NCBI RefSeq assembly: GCF_004137085.1
Contig: NZ_QYBC01000024.1
Coordinates: 1-64,000 of the forward strand
Source: Lichenibacterium ramalinae
GTDB lineage: Bacteria; Pseudomonadota; Alphaproteobacteria; Rhizobiales; Beijerinckiaceae
Direction of reading: 5' to 3'
DNA length: 64,000 nt
Positions within the stretch are counted from its first letter, which is position 1. The number at the start of each line of letters is the position of its first letter. A program made the position numbers and the translations under genes. Of the stretch, positions 41,805 to 49,973 are shown piece by piece. The notes under the pieces are model-generated. The model was given only the letters and a program-made list of their open reading frames with translations. It ran no database searches and was not told where the DNA came from.

Positions 41805-42767
41805 TTACGCCCCCGGTGCAACGCAGTTCTGGATGAGGTAGCCGGCGTCCGGCGCCGTCACCAGCTCCCGCACCTGTTCCCCGACGCGGATCTTCATGCC
41901 GCCGCGGATGCCGATGTTCGGGTCCGGGATCGACCCGGCGATACGGGTGCCGAACTGTGCCGTCATGCCGAAGGTGGACGGGTCCTGGACGTTGGCCGCC
42001 TTGTTCACGTAGGTGAGAGCGAGGTTGTTGCCCCACACGCGCGTGAGCTGGACAGGCTGGCCCGGCCTCGCCGTGTTCACGAAGCTTTTCCCCACCAGCA
42101 CCTTGTCCATGCCGAAGAGCTGGCGCAGCTCTTCCTGGCTGACGATACCCGAGCCTGTGACGTTGCCCTTCACGGCGTTGACGATCTTCGGGTGCGAGCG
42201 CAGCTGTGTGAAGACGCGGAAGCCCATCGTCATCGTGTTGTATTCGAAGAACCGATAGGCCGAAATCGCGCCCTGGATGGTCTTGATCGGGTCGCTGTCC
42301 GCATAGTCGTCGAACATGGACGCGGGCGGAAGCACGGCGCTCCCGGCATAGTTGGTCGGGTCCTGCCCGATCTTGGCGACCCGCACCTCCCGGTCCACCA
42401 GCATCAGATCGGCGAGGGTCAAGGTCGCGACCTGTTCGGGATCATAGGTGCTGAGCCCGCGCGTCCGAAGCGCCGTGGCTTCGTCCACGTCCGTCTGTGG
42501 GATGGGCGTGTCCAGCCCGTAATCGACGGTCTCGCTCGTCTCGCGCGTGCCCTCGAACTCGACCACGTTGGGGCGTCCGGTGCGGCCCACCCGCGTCTCG
42601 GGCACTGTGATGGACTGGCCGAGCGGCATGCGCTGCCAGCCGAAGCGCTCCCCGCCGACCGGCGTGCGGGGCAGGAAGTCATCGGCGATGTAGGACGCCT
42701 GGGGGTTGCGGTAGGAGACCACCAGGGCCGTGAGGATCGGGTCGGCTTGGAAGGGAAAGCGTGCCAT
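41805..42767 (-). CDS. Phage major capsid protein
   Basis: A 320-residue protein with the look of a gpE-type/HK97-fold major capsid protein: N-terminal ADPILTALVVSYRNPQASYIAD, FLPRTPVGGERFGW, the spine-like segment ADLMLVDREVRVAKI, and a C-terminal RGGMKIRVGEQVRELVTAPDAG in shorter pieces, ending with LIQNCVAPG. It lies directly downstream of the I-type protease/scaffold gene, the usual order in Mu-like phages. Assignment is by family resemblance and position. Confidence 0.75.
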   Translation of the reverse strand: MARFPFQADPILTALVVSYRNPQASYIADDFLPRTPVGGERFGWQRMPLGQSITVPETRVGRTGRPNVVEFEGTRETSETVDYGLDTPIPQTDVDEATALRTRGLSTYDPEQVATLTLADLMLVDREVRVAKIGQDPTNYAGSAVLPPASMFDDYADSDPIKTIQGAISAYRFFEYNTMTMGFRVFTQLRSHPKIVNAVKGNVTGSGIVSQEELRQLFGMDKVLVGKSFVNTARPGQPVQLTRVWGNNLALTYVNKAANVQDPSTFGMTAQFGTRIAGSIPDPNIGIRGGMKIRVGEQVRELVTAPDAGYLIQNCVAPGA

Positions 42768-42815
42768 CGGACTTGAACCTTCGGATTGAGGGAGAGAGGC
42801 TTGTAGGAAGAGGCG

Positions 42816-43814
42816 TCAGACCGCGGAGCGCTTCGCCACGGCGTTGATGGCCTCGGGCATGGTCACGAGGATGCCGAGCTGGGCCTTCTCGGCGACGTGC
42901 AGCCGGGCCGCGTCGATGATCTCCTGGACGGCTTGGGGGCCGTGGTCCTGCGGCGGCACCTTGCCGTCGAGGCCTGACGGCTGCAGCATCGGCGTGGTGG
43001 CCGCCATCAGCTCGCGGAAGTTCCCGACGCCCGCCTCGGTAGCGCACATCGCGAGGTAAATTGGGCGCTGGGCCGGGACGATTTTCATCTCTCGGACGGC
43101 GTCATCCACCAAGCGTTCGACGTCGGCCTTGCGGGTGGTTGCGGACAGGGCGGAAAGCCTGCCCGTCGTCTCCGTCAGGGCCGCAAGCGTCGCCTCGTGT
43201 GTCGCCTTCGGCACCATGCCGCCGATCGCCGCCAGGATCGCGGCTTCGTCGGCCGTCGCGGAAAGGCCGAGCGCGCCCGCGACCCCGGCGAGTTGCGCCG
43301 GGACGCCACCACCGCCGAGGCCCATGGCGGCCATCAGCGCCGGCATGTCGCCGAGTGCCGGCGCGGACACGAGCGCCACCGAATGAAGCCACGTCGCGTG
43401 GCCGGCGTCGTCGGTGTGGATCGTGGGGGAGACGTAGCGGTGCGTCCCGGCCGCCAACGCAGCCAGACCGGCCGCGTTCCACCCCACCCGCACATAGGTG
43501 CCGTCGTCCCGCGCCTCGACGGCCGAGGCATAGCCCACCGTCTTCGGCGTTTCGCCGCGGGCGCCGAGCAAGATGGTGGAGTGGTCGAGATCGACGGGGA
43601 TCTGAACCTTGTCGGTCGCGAAGCGCGCGGCGAGGCGCGCCGGGTCGAAGGTGAAGCCGCGGCCATCGCGTGTCGTGACGTGGCCTTTCGGGGTGGCCTT
43701 GATCCACTCGGGCGCGGTCTGAGCGGTGTCGCCCGTCTGTATCGGCAGCTCGCTCGCGAGCGTCGACGTTATGTTGAGAGAGCGAAGGAAGTCGGCAGCG
43801 TTGGGGTTGTTCAT
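42816..43814 (-). CDS. Mu I-like prohead protease/scaffold protein
   Basis: A 332-residue protein of the Mu I family, a serine protease joined to a scaffold region that guides prohead assembly. The N-terminal half shows IPVDLDHSTILLG, VGWNAAGLAALAAGTHRYVSP and LHSVALVSAPALGD, all typical of the protease. The C-terminal half is helical, Ala-rich and contains the scaffold-like LTETTGRLSALSATTRKADVE stretch in short blocks. It is 48 bp upstream of the capsid gene. Confidence 0.85.
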   Translation of the reverse strand: MNNPNAADFLRSLNITSTLASELPIQTGDTAQTAPEWIKATPKGHVTTRDGRGFTFDPARLAARFATDKVQIPVDLDHSTILLGARGETPKTVGYASAVEARDDGTYVRVGWNAAGLAALAAGTHRYVSPTIHTDDAGHATWLHSVALVSAPALGDMPALMAAMGLGGGGVPAQLAGVAGALGLSATADEAAILAAIGGMVPKATHEATLAALTETTGRLSALSATTRKADVERLVDDAVREMKIVPAQRPIYLAMCATEAGVGNFRELMAATTPMLQPSGLDGKVPPQDHGPQAVQEIIDAARLHVAEKAQLGILVTMPEAINAVAKRSAV

Positions 43815-43849
43815 GTAATCCTCGAATATTTGAAGGTGGATCGAATGCT

Positions 43850-44350
43850 TCAGGTCGCGCCCATGTGAGAGAAGTAATCTGTCAGAAGATTTTGTAGCTC
43901 GTCGTGGTTCTCCTGGGAGAGGCCGATAAACGGGCGCGCCGGAATAGTGACGCTATTTGCATGGGCTGTCCTGTTGCCGACCTTGAAGCGAAGGGCCCCC
44001 GCATTTTTCGGCGTGATGACGGCGCCCTCCTGGTGAATGTGTGCGAACTCCCAAGCCGCTCCCCACTCGGCTTCATCTTCGGTGGACGAGAAAGCCAGAG
44101 ATGCGAGCAGGTTCAGCCCGGAACGCTGTAGGATCGAGGTGCCTTCCAAGTTCGGCTTCCACGGCGTCCCGTCAGGAGCGGTCTTTTCCTCAATGATGCG
44201 GCGTCGCGTCTGACTTTCGCCGAGCGTTGCTATGGCCTCCATGAGGTCACGACCGTCGAAGGACACGAGACTGTCGAGCTTGCTCAGAGCTTTTTCGAAG
44301 CTGGCGTCGTCGAGATGGATCGTGAGGCCGATACCGGAGATGCTCGTCAT
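43850..44350 (-). CDS. Phage virion morphogenesis protein (Mu G / P2 S family)
   Basis: A 166-residue tail completion/morphogenesis protein. Family features are MEAIATLGESQTRRRI, APDGTPWKPN, ILQRSGLNLLASL and the C-terminal IPARPFIGLSQENHDEL. Base composition here is lower in GC than in the flanking structural genes. The start overlaps the tape-measure stop by 4 bp (ATGA). Confidence 0.85.
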   Translation of the reverse strand: MTSISGIGLTIHLDDASFEKALSKLDSLVSFDGRDLMEAIATLGESQTRRRIIEEKTAPDGTPWKPNLEGTSILQRSGLNLLASLAFSSTEDEAEWGAAWEFAHIHQEGAVITPKNAGALRFKVGNRTAHANSVTIPARPFIGLSQENHDELQNLLTDYFSHMGAT

Positions 44351-47300
44351 GCGGTCCGCCCGACGCTGTGTAGGGCGCGCGCCTGGCTGCGGCGCACCTC
44401 GCGGTTCTGCTCCATCATCGCCATGCGGGCCGTCTGCGCCGGATCGTGGTTGCCGTAGAAGTTCTGGACCGGAGCGGGGCCGACCGCGGCGGGCGCGGCC
44501 CCTGCGCCGGCCGGCCTCGACGCGCCACCGCCGGCCGAGCGCGCCGGCGTCTTCATGCGCGGATCGGTAAAGCGAGGGGAGTGCGGTTCGGCCGAGGAAG
44601 CGTCGGCGCGCCGAGCACGGGTCGCGCGATCTTCGCCATTCGCTACGGCAGTCGCTGAGGGGTCCCGCGCGTGCCAGGACGGCGGCAGGTGACCCGTCTC
44701 GATGACGGACGCCTCCTCCAACCGGCGCTGCCGGTTGACGCCGTTGTTATGACCCTGCAGGCCGCGGACGGCGGAGGCGATCCTGCCCTTGTCGCCCGAC
44801 GCGATTGCGCTGCGGAGCCCAGGCAGCTTGGCGAAACTGCCGTAATTATAGCCCACCGACGTGAGGGCGCCCCGCGTGGCGGGGTCGAGCCGGTCCCAGT
44901 TCGCCGCACCGACCTCCTTCCGCAACCTGCCGCCGAACTCCCCGACGCGGCGCTTGAGGTCGCGCTCGGCTTCTTCTTTCGTGACGGTGTCGCCGCGATG
45001 CACTTCATGCACGCTGCCGTCGGCGCGAGTGATTGTGTCGGACCCGTAGCCGACCCGCTCGTGATTTACGTCCCAGTAGGAGTGGGCAGCGAACTTTTCC
45101 TTTGGACGGAGGATTGCGGCCGCCCAGTCCGATCCAGAACCGCCACCCGAGGGCTGCGCGCTTTCGTCAGAGTTCGCGCCAAGACTGCCGGCTCGGCCAG
45201 GCGTGTGGCGATAGCCGCCGCTGGCGTGTCCATGCGGGCCGCGAGCAACGGCGCCCGGCGTGTCGCGATAGCCACCACCGCCGGCGCGCCCGTAACGCAT
45301 GTTCGGGAGAGCCGCTGCGCGCGGTGCGCGTCCGTAACGCATGTTCGGCGCGCCGGAACCACCGCGGTGAACGGCGCCACCGCCATCGGAGCTTGCGCCC
45401 AGGTCCCCGGTCTCGTAGCTGGCGTTCAGCACGCTGCCACCCGAGCCTCCGGCCCCGCCGCGCAGCTCCATGAACTCGCGCATCCCCTCGACCACGCCCT
45501 GTTTCGTCGCGGCCGCCATCACCTCGCGCAGGGCATCGGTGGCGCCGCCGCGCCCGGCCGGGCGCTCGTCGCCGTCGGTGAAGCTCGCGCGGTGGATCAT
45601 CGACGGGTCGACCAGCGAGGCGTGCTTGTCGGGCGCCGCCCGTAGCTCCTCGTCTTTCGGCCGCTCGGGATAGGTCGAGCGGTAGTCCTTGCGCGCCTCG
45701 TCGGCCATGCCCCGGATTTGCGGATCGTTACCGTTCTCCCGGGCGGACCGGTCGAGGTCCTGGATCGTGCCGAGCGCCTTCAGCCGGTCGCTTTCCCGCT
45801 TCGCCGCCGTGCCGGCCGGGTCGCGGTCCTGGCCGACATAGGCCCGGAGCGTCGGATGCTTGTCGAGGTCGGCCTGCTGCTCCGGCGTGGGCGCCTTGCC
45901 CTCGCCCTGCCGGTCGAGGATGGCCTTGGCCTCGCCTGACAGCTCGAGATACTTCGAGCCGGCGTCGAAGGCGCGCGCCATGGCGTCGGCGCTGTTGCCC
46001 ACCGCCGGGGCGAACAGCTTGCCGATGTCGACCGCCAGCTTGGCGGCCGAGGCCGACATCTTGTCGAGCTTGGCTCTGGTGGTGTCGTCGAAGATCTTGA
46101 AGGACCGCTCCAGTGCGCCGTGGCGCTCGGCTTGGTCCTCGACGAGGCCGAGCGTGCGCTTCAGCCCGTCGAGGTGGTCGACCACGCGGCCGATATCGCG
46201 CCCGCCCTCGGGCCCGAACATGCGCTCCAGCATCGGCACGCGCTGCATGTCGGGCAGCGCCTTCAGACGGTCGAGGACGTCGACCATCTGGCGCGTCGGG
46301 TCCGTCCGCATGCCGACGCGGGCCTGGCTCGGCCCAACCCCGAGGCGCGCCAGGTCCGCCTCGAAAGGCTGCCCGGCCTTCTGCGGGTTGGCGAGCTTCT
46401 CGCTGAAGTCGCCGAAGGTGCCCTCGGCCTGCGACGGGTCGAGACCGGCCCCCTGGAAGCCGGCGCCGAAGGCTGCGACCTGGCGGGCCGACATGCCGCG
46501 CTCGCGCAGGTTGGAGAAGCGGTTGGTGAAGTCGAGCACCCCGCCGGCGCGGGCGCCGGTGCGCTCGGAGGCCAGCGCGATGGCGTCCGACGTGTCCTCG
46601 ATCCCTGCCTCGTCCTTCCCCCAGGTGCGGCCGAGCTGCACGAGCTTGTCGCCCGCCTCGCCGACCTTCAGCCCCATCACGTTGGCGGCCTTGGCGCCCA
46701 GCTCCAGGAAGCGCGGCAGGTCCGCCACCGGCCGGCCGGCGCGGGTCGCCGCCGCCGCCATGCCGGCGAGGTCCTCTTTCGAGGTGCCCGTGGCCCGGCT
46801 GACGTCGAGGATGGTGCTTTCCAGGCGCTTCACGCCCTCGGCCGGCATGTTGCCGGCGGCGCGACGCACCTCGACCATGGCGGCCTCGAAGGCGATGGCC
46901 TGGTCGGTCGCGTCCTTGATCTCGCGGCCGATCGCGGCGACGCCGAGGCCTCCGGCCAGCCCGGCGGCGCCGATCGGCGTGAAGGCCGACATCACCAGGC
47001 GCTCCATGTGCAGCGGCCGAGCCGCCGCGATGGCGGCGCCGCGCAGCCCGCCCGGGCCTCCATGGCCGCCGCCCGCAGCGACGCCGGCCCCACCGCCGTG
47101 TTCACCGCCGCCGCCGCCCGACGCCGACGCGGTGCGGCCCATGCGCTCCATGTCGCGTTCGGCCGTGCGGGCGGCGGTCGCGACGTCGTCGATATGGCGG
47201 CGCGCCTCGGTGGCGGCCGGCGTCACAGCCGCGACGCTCTCCGCCAATCGGGCCGGCCCGGCGCCACCGAGCTTGTCGGCCGCCTTTTCCAGGGCTCCGA

Positions 47301-47934
47301 CCTCGCCCCGGCCGCTCTTAATTTGGGCTTCGAAGGCCTGCATGGCGGCCTGCGCCTGGGCCGGGCTCCAGGCGTTCAGCTCGGCGCCGGACGCCAGGAG
47401 GGCGTCGATCTGGCGGTCGAGGTCGCCAGCCGCCTTGGCGGCCTGTTCCATGCCTGCCGTCATAGCGGCGGGCGCCGGCGCGGCGGCGAGGCGCCCGGCC
47501 GCGGCAGCCGTGTCGGCGATGGCGCGGCGGGCGGCGACGGCCTCCGTCGACAGGGTGCTGAGGCCGTCGCCCGAGATGGCGCCGACGGCGCGGCCGAGCC
47601 CGGCCGCCGCGGTGCTGACGCCAGCGAGCTCGCGCCGGGCATCCGCGGCCGGCCTGGCGATGCCCGCCACAGCGGAAGACAAGCGCGCGCTGCCGCCGCT
47701 CGCCGCCGACAGGCGCGAGCCGGCCTGGGCGAGGTCGTCGAGGCTGGCCTTCGCGACGGCGGCGCCCTTGCCGAGGTCGGCAAGGTGGCGGGCCGACTGC
47801 AGGATGCCCTGCTGTGAGCCGAGGCGCTGTGCCCCGGCGCGGATGGCCTCGATGTCGGCCACGGCCGCCTTGGCGCCGCCGGCCGCCTCATAGGCGAGCT
47901 TGACCCGGAGGGAGACGTCCAGAGGCTCGGTCAC
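44347..47934 (-). CDS. Tail tape-measure protein with C-terminal lysozyme-like domain
   Basis: A 1195-residue protein with GTG start at 47934, overlapping the upstream gene (GTGA). The N-terminal ~320 residues are Ala-rich coiled coil. A TP901-type tape-measure core (about 320-660) has QAIAFEAAMVEVRRAAG, SRATGTSKEDLAGMAAAATR and MLERMFGPEGGRDI. A Gly-rich linker has two NMRYGRA units and two GGYRxTPG units. A GH24-type lysozyme-like domain follows (about 945-1085: PKEKFAAHSYWDV, VGYGSDTITRADG, GDTVTKEEAERDLKRRV, GALTSVGYNYGS). Tail-borne muramidases help genome entry through peptidoglycan. Confidence 0.85.
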   Translation of the reverse strand: MTEPLDVSLRVKLAYEAAGGAKAAVADIEAIRAGAQRLGSQQGILQSARHLADLGKGAAVAKASLDDLAQAGSRLSAASGGSARLSSAVAGIARPAADARRELAGVSTAAAGLGRAVGAISGDGLSTLSTEAVAARRAIADTAAAAGRLAAAPAPAAMTAGMEQAAKAAGDLDRQIDALLASGAELNAWSPAQAQAAMQAFEAQIKSGRGEVGALEKAADKLGGAGPARLAESVAAVTPAATEARRHIDDVATAARTAERDMERMGRTASASGGGGGEHGGGAGVAAGGGHGGPGGLRGAAIAAARPLHMERLVMSAFTPIGAAGLAGGLGVAAIGREIKDATDQAIAFEAAMVEVRRAAGNMPAEGVKRLESTILDVSRATGTSKEDLAGMAAAATRAGRPVADLPRFLELGAKAANVMGLKVGEAGDKLVQLGRTWGKDEAGIEDTSDAIALASERTGARAGGVLDFTNRFSNLRERGMSARQVAAFGAGFQGAGLDPSQAEGTFGDFSEKLANPQKAGQPFEADLARLGVGPSQARVGMRTDPTRQMVDVLDRLKALPDMQRVPMLERMFGPEGGRDIGRVVDHLDGLKRTLGLVEDQAERHGALERSFKIFDDTTRAKLDKMSASAAKLAVDIGKLFAPAVGNSADAMARAFDAGSKYLELSGEAKAILDRQGEGKAPTPEQQADLDKHPTLRAYVGQDRDPAGTAAKRESDRLKALGTIQDLDRSARENGNDPQIRGMADEARKDYRSTYPERPKDEELRAAPDKHASLVDPSMIHRASFTDGDERPAGRGGATDALREVMAAATKQGVVEGMREFMELRGGAGGSGGSVLNASYETGDLGASSDGGGAVHRGGSGAPNMRYGRAPRAAALPNMRYGRAGGGGYRDTPGAVARGPHGHASGGYRHTPGRAGSLGANSDESAQPSGGGSGSDWAAAILRPKEKFAAHSYWDVNHERVGYGSDTITRADGSVHEVHRGDTVTKEEAERDLKRRVGEFGGRLRKEVGAANWDRLDPATRGALTSVGYNYGSFAKLPGLRSAIASGDKGRIASAVRGLQGHNNGVNRQRRLEEASVIETGHLPPSWHARDPSATAVANGEDRATRARRADASSAEPHSPRFTDPRMKTPARSAGGGASRPAGAGAAPAAVGPAPVQNFYGNHDPAQTARMAMMEQNREVRRSQARALHSVGRTA

Positions 47935-48638
47935 GGGTCGACCTCATCGGCTGGCGGCTGGGCAGCGCCTTGCTGCTGGCCGACCTGGGCCAGAGAGGGA
48001 AAGGCGCTGGGCTTGATCTGGCCCGAAGCAAAGAGCACCTTCCGCCGCGTGCGGACGAACGGCAGACCTACCTGCGCCTTCGCTGCGATTTGTTTGTTGC
48101 TCCACCGTTCGAGCAACAAGGCATCCACCTCAGCCGTCTTGTACTGCCAGTTGCGTTTTCTGGCGTACTTAGATGCGCTGGAGTAAGTCGTCGCATTCGT
48201 TCTGCGAGACTGATCGGGAGTGAGTGTCTTTACGATCGACCCTTCTGTGATCAGGGCCGCAAACTGCCTACTGACCTGCCGTTCGGAAACCCTCACCAGC
48301 TTCGTAGTTTCCCTCACGCTCAAACCCGACAGAAGAGCATCCCTGATCTCTCGATTGACGTTCTCCCTGAACTCGTCTTCCCGAGAGCGCCGGAAGCCCA
48401 CGTAGCATTTCAGGCCGCAACTCGGCTTTCCATCGGCGTCAATGACCGTCAAGCGGCGACAGATCTCCTGGGCCTCACTATGGCCGAAGACCTTGCTCAT
48501 CCAGTGATCGGGTGATGGATCGACCGGGATCCAGACCTCTGTTCCGGCCTTCTCTGCATCCAGCGCTTTCAGGCCAGCCTCACCCGCGACGTCGCGGATG
48601 GTGCGCATCACCAATCTCTGTTCGGAGCTTCCGGACAT
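47931..48638 (-). CDS. Mor-like transcriptional activator candidate
   Basis: A 235-residue protein. Residues about 15-130 follow the Mor/C activator layout: AGEAGLKALDAEKAGTEVWIP, PDHWMSKVFGHSEAQEICRRL, and a helix-turn-helix REIRDALLSGLSVRETTKLV followed by SERQVSRQF. A second helix-turn-helix-like part (EVDALLLERWSNKQIAAKAQ) lies near 170-195. Mor proteins switch on middle/late genes in Mu. Here it directly precedes the tape-measure gene with a 4-bp overlap, so it could activate the structural operon. It is a diverged member and the call is tentative. Confidence 0.55.
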   Translation of the reverse strand: MSGSSEQRLVMRTIRDVAGEAGLKALDAEKAGTEVWIPVDPSPDHWMSKVFGHSEAQEICRRLTVIDADGKPSCGLKCYVGFRRSREDEFRENVNREIRDALLSGLSVRETTKLVRVSERQVSRQFAALITEGSIVKTLTPDQSRRTNATTYSSASKYARKRNWQYKTAEVDALLLERWSNKQIAAKAQVGLPFVRTRRKVLFASGQIKPSAFPSLAQVGQQQGAAQPPADEVDP

Positions 48639-48696
48639 TGCGCCTGGTCTTCTGAGACACGAGGCTATGGTCTAGTGTTTCCACGTGCGCATTTAC

Positions 48697-48714
48697 CCGT
48701 GACGCCCGTCACGG
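48697..48714. promoter_or_regulatory. Inverted repeat, operator candidate
   Basis: CCGTGAC and GTCACGG with a 4-base loop (GCCC) form a perfect 7-bp inverted repeat 59 bp upstream of the Mor-like gene. A second copy of the same half-sites with a 6-base spacer (CCCGTGA/TCACGGG) lies at 49129-49148. Two copies in one control region suggest a repressor or activator site. Confidence 0.4.
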
Positions 48715-48893
48715 AGAGGGGAGCCGGCGGAAGGTCGGGGAAGACAGGTGTGGCCGGGAGGCAGTGCCGATGATCCGTGGTCGCCTCGACCGCGGCAAGA
48801 GCTTTCCTGCCCGCTTCGCAAAATCTGCCCGTGGATGCTGGTTTCGCCCTTCGGGCCGCCGTTGTACCGGCGCCGCTCGGAACCGCACTCCAA

Positions 48894-49077
48894 GGGCTTC
48901 AATGGTGCTTTAACGTCGATCCTGCTGGGTTGGGGTCGGGTCAGATTGGTCCGGCTGCCTCAGAAGCCCCGTGACTACCGAAACGCGGGCCGAAGCTGTC
49001 ATCATGGCTTGGGCGCCGAAAACCTCGCCCAGGGGCTTCGATGGTGCTTTGACGGCGATCCTGCGCGGGCAGGATCG
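48894..49077 (+). repeat. Imperfect direct repeat pair
   Basis: The 32 bp from GGGCTTCAATGGTGC at 48894-48925 recur at 49033-49064 with 3 differences (29 of 32 identical), 139 bp apart. Weaker similarity extends on both sides (GCGCCG before, GG-TCGGGTC after). The second copy folds into a perfect 9-bp hairpin at 49056-49077, and the first can form a related shorter stem using a G-U pair. A much more degenerate third copy may start near 49787. Confidence 0.6.
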
Positions 49078-49234
49078 GGTCGCATCAGCAGCGATGCGGC
49101 CAACTTCGCGCGCGCGGGCGAGCGCACGCCCGTGATGATGGTCACGGGGGGATCGAATGCCCGATTGGCCGATGGTGGCCGGGTCGAAGCGTTCCGGGTC
49201 GAGAAGTCCATGCCGGCCGGGCTCGCCTCGGCGG

Positions 49235-49278
49235 CGGGGCGGCCTTCCTGGGGTTGGGCCGCCCCGCTTCAACCCCAG
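49235..49278 (+). promoter_or_regulatory. Overlapping RNA stems ahead of the capsid-cement gene
   Basis: Stem A is a perfect 10 bp, CGGGGCGGCC (49235-49244) with GGCCGCCCCG (49257-49266). Nine of the 12 bases in its loop, CTGGGGTTG (49248-49256), pair perfectly with CAACCCCAG (49270-49278) as stem B. The two stems are either alternatives or a pseudoknot; the 3-base connector makes a full pseudoknot strained. The element ends 21 bases before the ATG at 49300, a position suited to attenuation or translational control. Confidence 0.5.
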
Positions 49279-49299
49279 TCGCCCCATCGGACCTCCATC

Positions 49300-49680
49300 A
49301 TGCAGTCAGGCTTCATCAAGAGCCGCGTCGCCGCGGGCGCTATCGCGCCCTGGTCCATTGCGGCCTTCACCGGCAACCGCAACGAGGTCGCACAAGCGAC
49401 CGGCAGCACCACCGGCCTCGCCGGCATCACGGACTACCTCGGGATCGACGCGGTGTGCGCCGACCGCATGGTCGACCTCCAGCTCACGGAAGTGGCGGAC
49501 GTGAAGGCCGGCGGTACGATCGCGCCCGGAGATCCTATCACGTCCGACGCCAACGGCGCCGCGATCAAGGCCGTGAAGGCGGTCGGCGCCGAGGTGTTCT
49601 GCATCGGTATCGCCCAGGAGCCCGCCGTGGTCGGCGACGTGTTCGGCGTGTTGGTGAGCCCCTTCGTCATCACAGCCTGA
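49300..49680 (+). CDS. DUF2190-like capsid cement/decoration protein
   Basis: A 126-residue protein that reads as a capsid cement protein: VAAGAIAPWSIAAFTG, VKAGGTIAPGDPITSDANG, and the closing EVFCIGIAQEPAVVGDVFGV block split by the conserved VLV end. Such proteins bind the outside of phage heads. It is on the + strand, opposite to the other structural genes, and not next to the capsid gene, which is unexpected. The ATG at 49300 matches the start of family features; the upstream frame is considered non-coding. Confidence 0.65.
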   Translation: MQSGFIKSRVAAGAIAPWSIAAFTGNRNEVAQATGSTTGLAGITDYLGIDAVCADRMVDLQLTEVADVKAGGTIAPGDPITSDANGAAIKAVKAVGAEVFCIGIAQEPAVVGDVFGVLVSPFVITA

Positions 49681-49835
49681 CGAGATCGGGTCGGCGTGTT
49701 ACAAGCACGTCGGCCTGTGCGGGGTCTGCATCCCCGCGAGCCGGGTCCGGGTCGACGCCATGCGGCCCGGCCCCGGCTCTTTCCACGGCGCTTCGAGTGC
49801 CTTGACCGCTATTTGGCATCGTGAACCTATTCACA

Positions 49836-49863
49836 ACGGGGGCGACGATCCGGTCGCCCCCGT
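49836..49863 (+). terminator. Strong hairpin after the capsid-cement gene
   Basis: A perfect 11-bp stem ACGGGGGCGAC/GTCGCCCCCGT with a 6-base loop lies 155 bp after the capsid-cement stop, followed by CTTAG without a U-run. It separates the cement gene from the cargo reading frame on the same strand. Confidence 0.55.
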
Positions 49864-49946
49864 CTTAGGGGCTATGGCGTCGCGCCGTCATCGTCTCCAA
49901 ACTGCTTTGCGGGAGCGGAGTGAGTCGTGAGTGGCGTCTCCATGCC

Positions 49947-49956
49947 TCCTGATCAG
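49947..49956. promoter_or_regulatory. Palindrome upstream of the cargo reading frame
   Basis: CCTGATCAGG is a perfect 10-bp palindrome 17 bp before the first ATG of the cargo frame. It may be an operator, but a 10-bp palindrome can occur by chance. Confidence 0.2.
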
Positions 49957-49973
49957 GCAGGCTTGGGACCGAC

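Larger units (their letters stand above)
48639..49299. other. 660-bp structured non-coding region between divergent prophage transcripts
   Basis: No convincing gene is present; the long + strand reading frame across it has no family features upstream of 49300. The region holds an imperfect direct repeat (48894 and 49033), a 9-bp hairpin CGATCCTGC/GCAGGATCG at 49056-49077, a 6-bp hairpin CGCATC/GATGCG at 49081-49098, two CCGTGA-type inverted repeats, and overlapping alternative stems at 49235-49278 just before the capsid-cement gene. It looks like a regulatory leader or a non-coding RNA rather than a decayed gene. Confidence 0.5.

Noticed and set aside
48894..49077. Diversity-generating retroelement template/variable repeat pair
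   Set aside because: No reverse transcriptase is present in the window, the differences are not adenine-specific, and neither copy is at the end of a C-type-lectin-like gene.
48748..49299. An in-frame + strand N-terminal extension of the capsid-cement gene
   Set aside because: The translated sequence has no family features, includes the nucleotide repeats and hairpins, and the cement family starts near the ATG at 49300.
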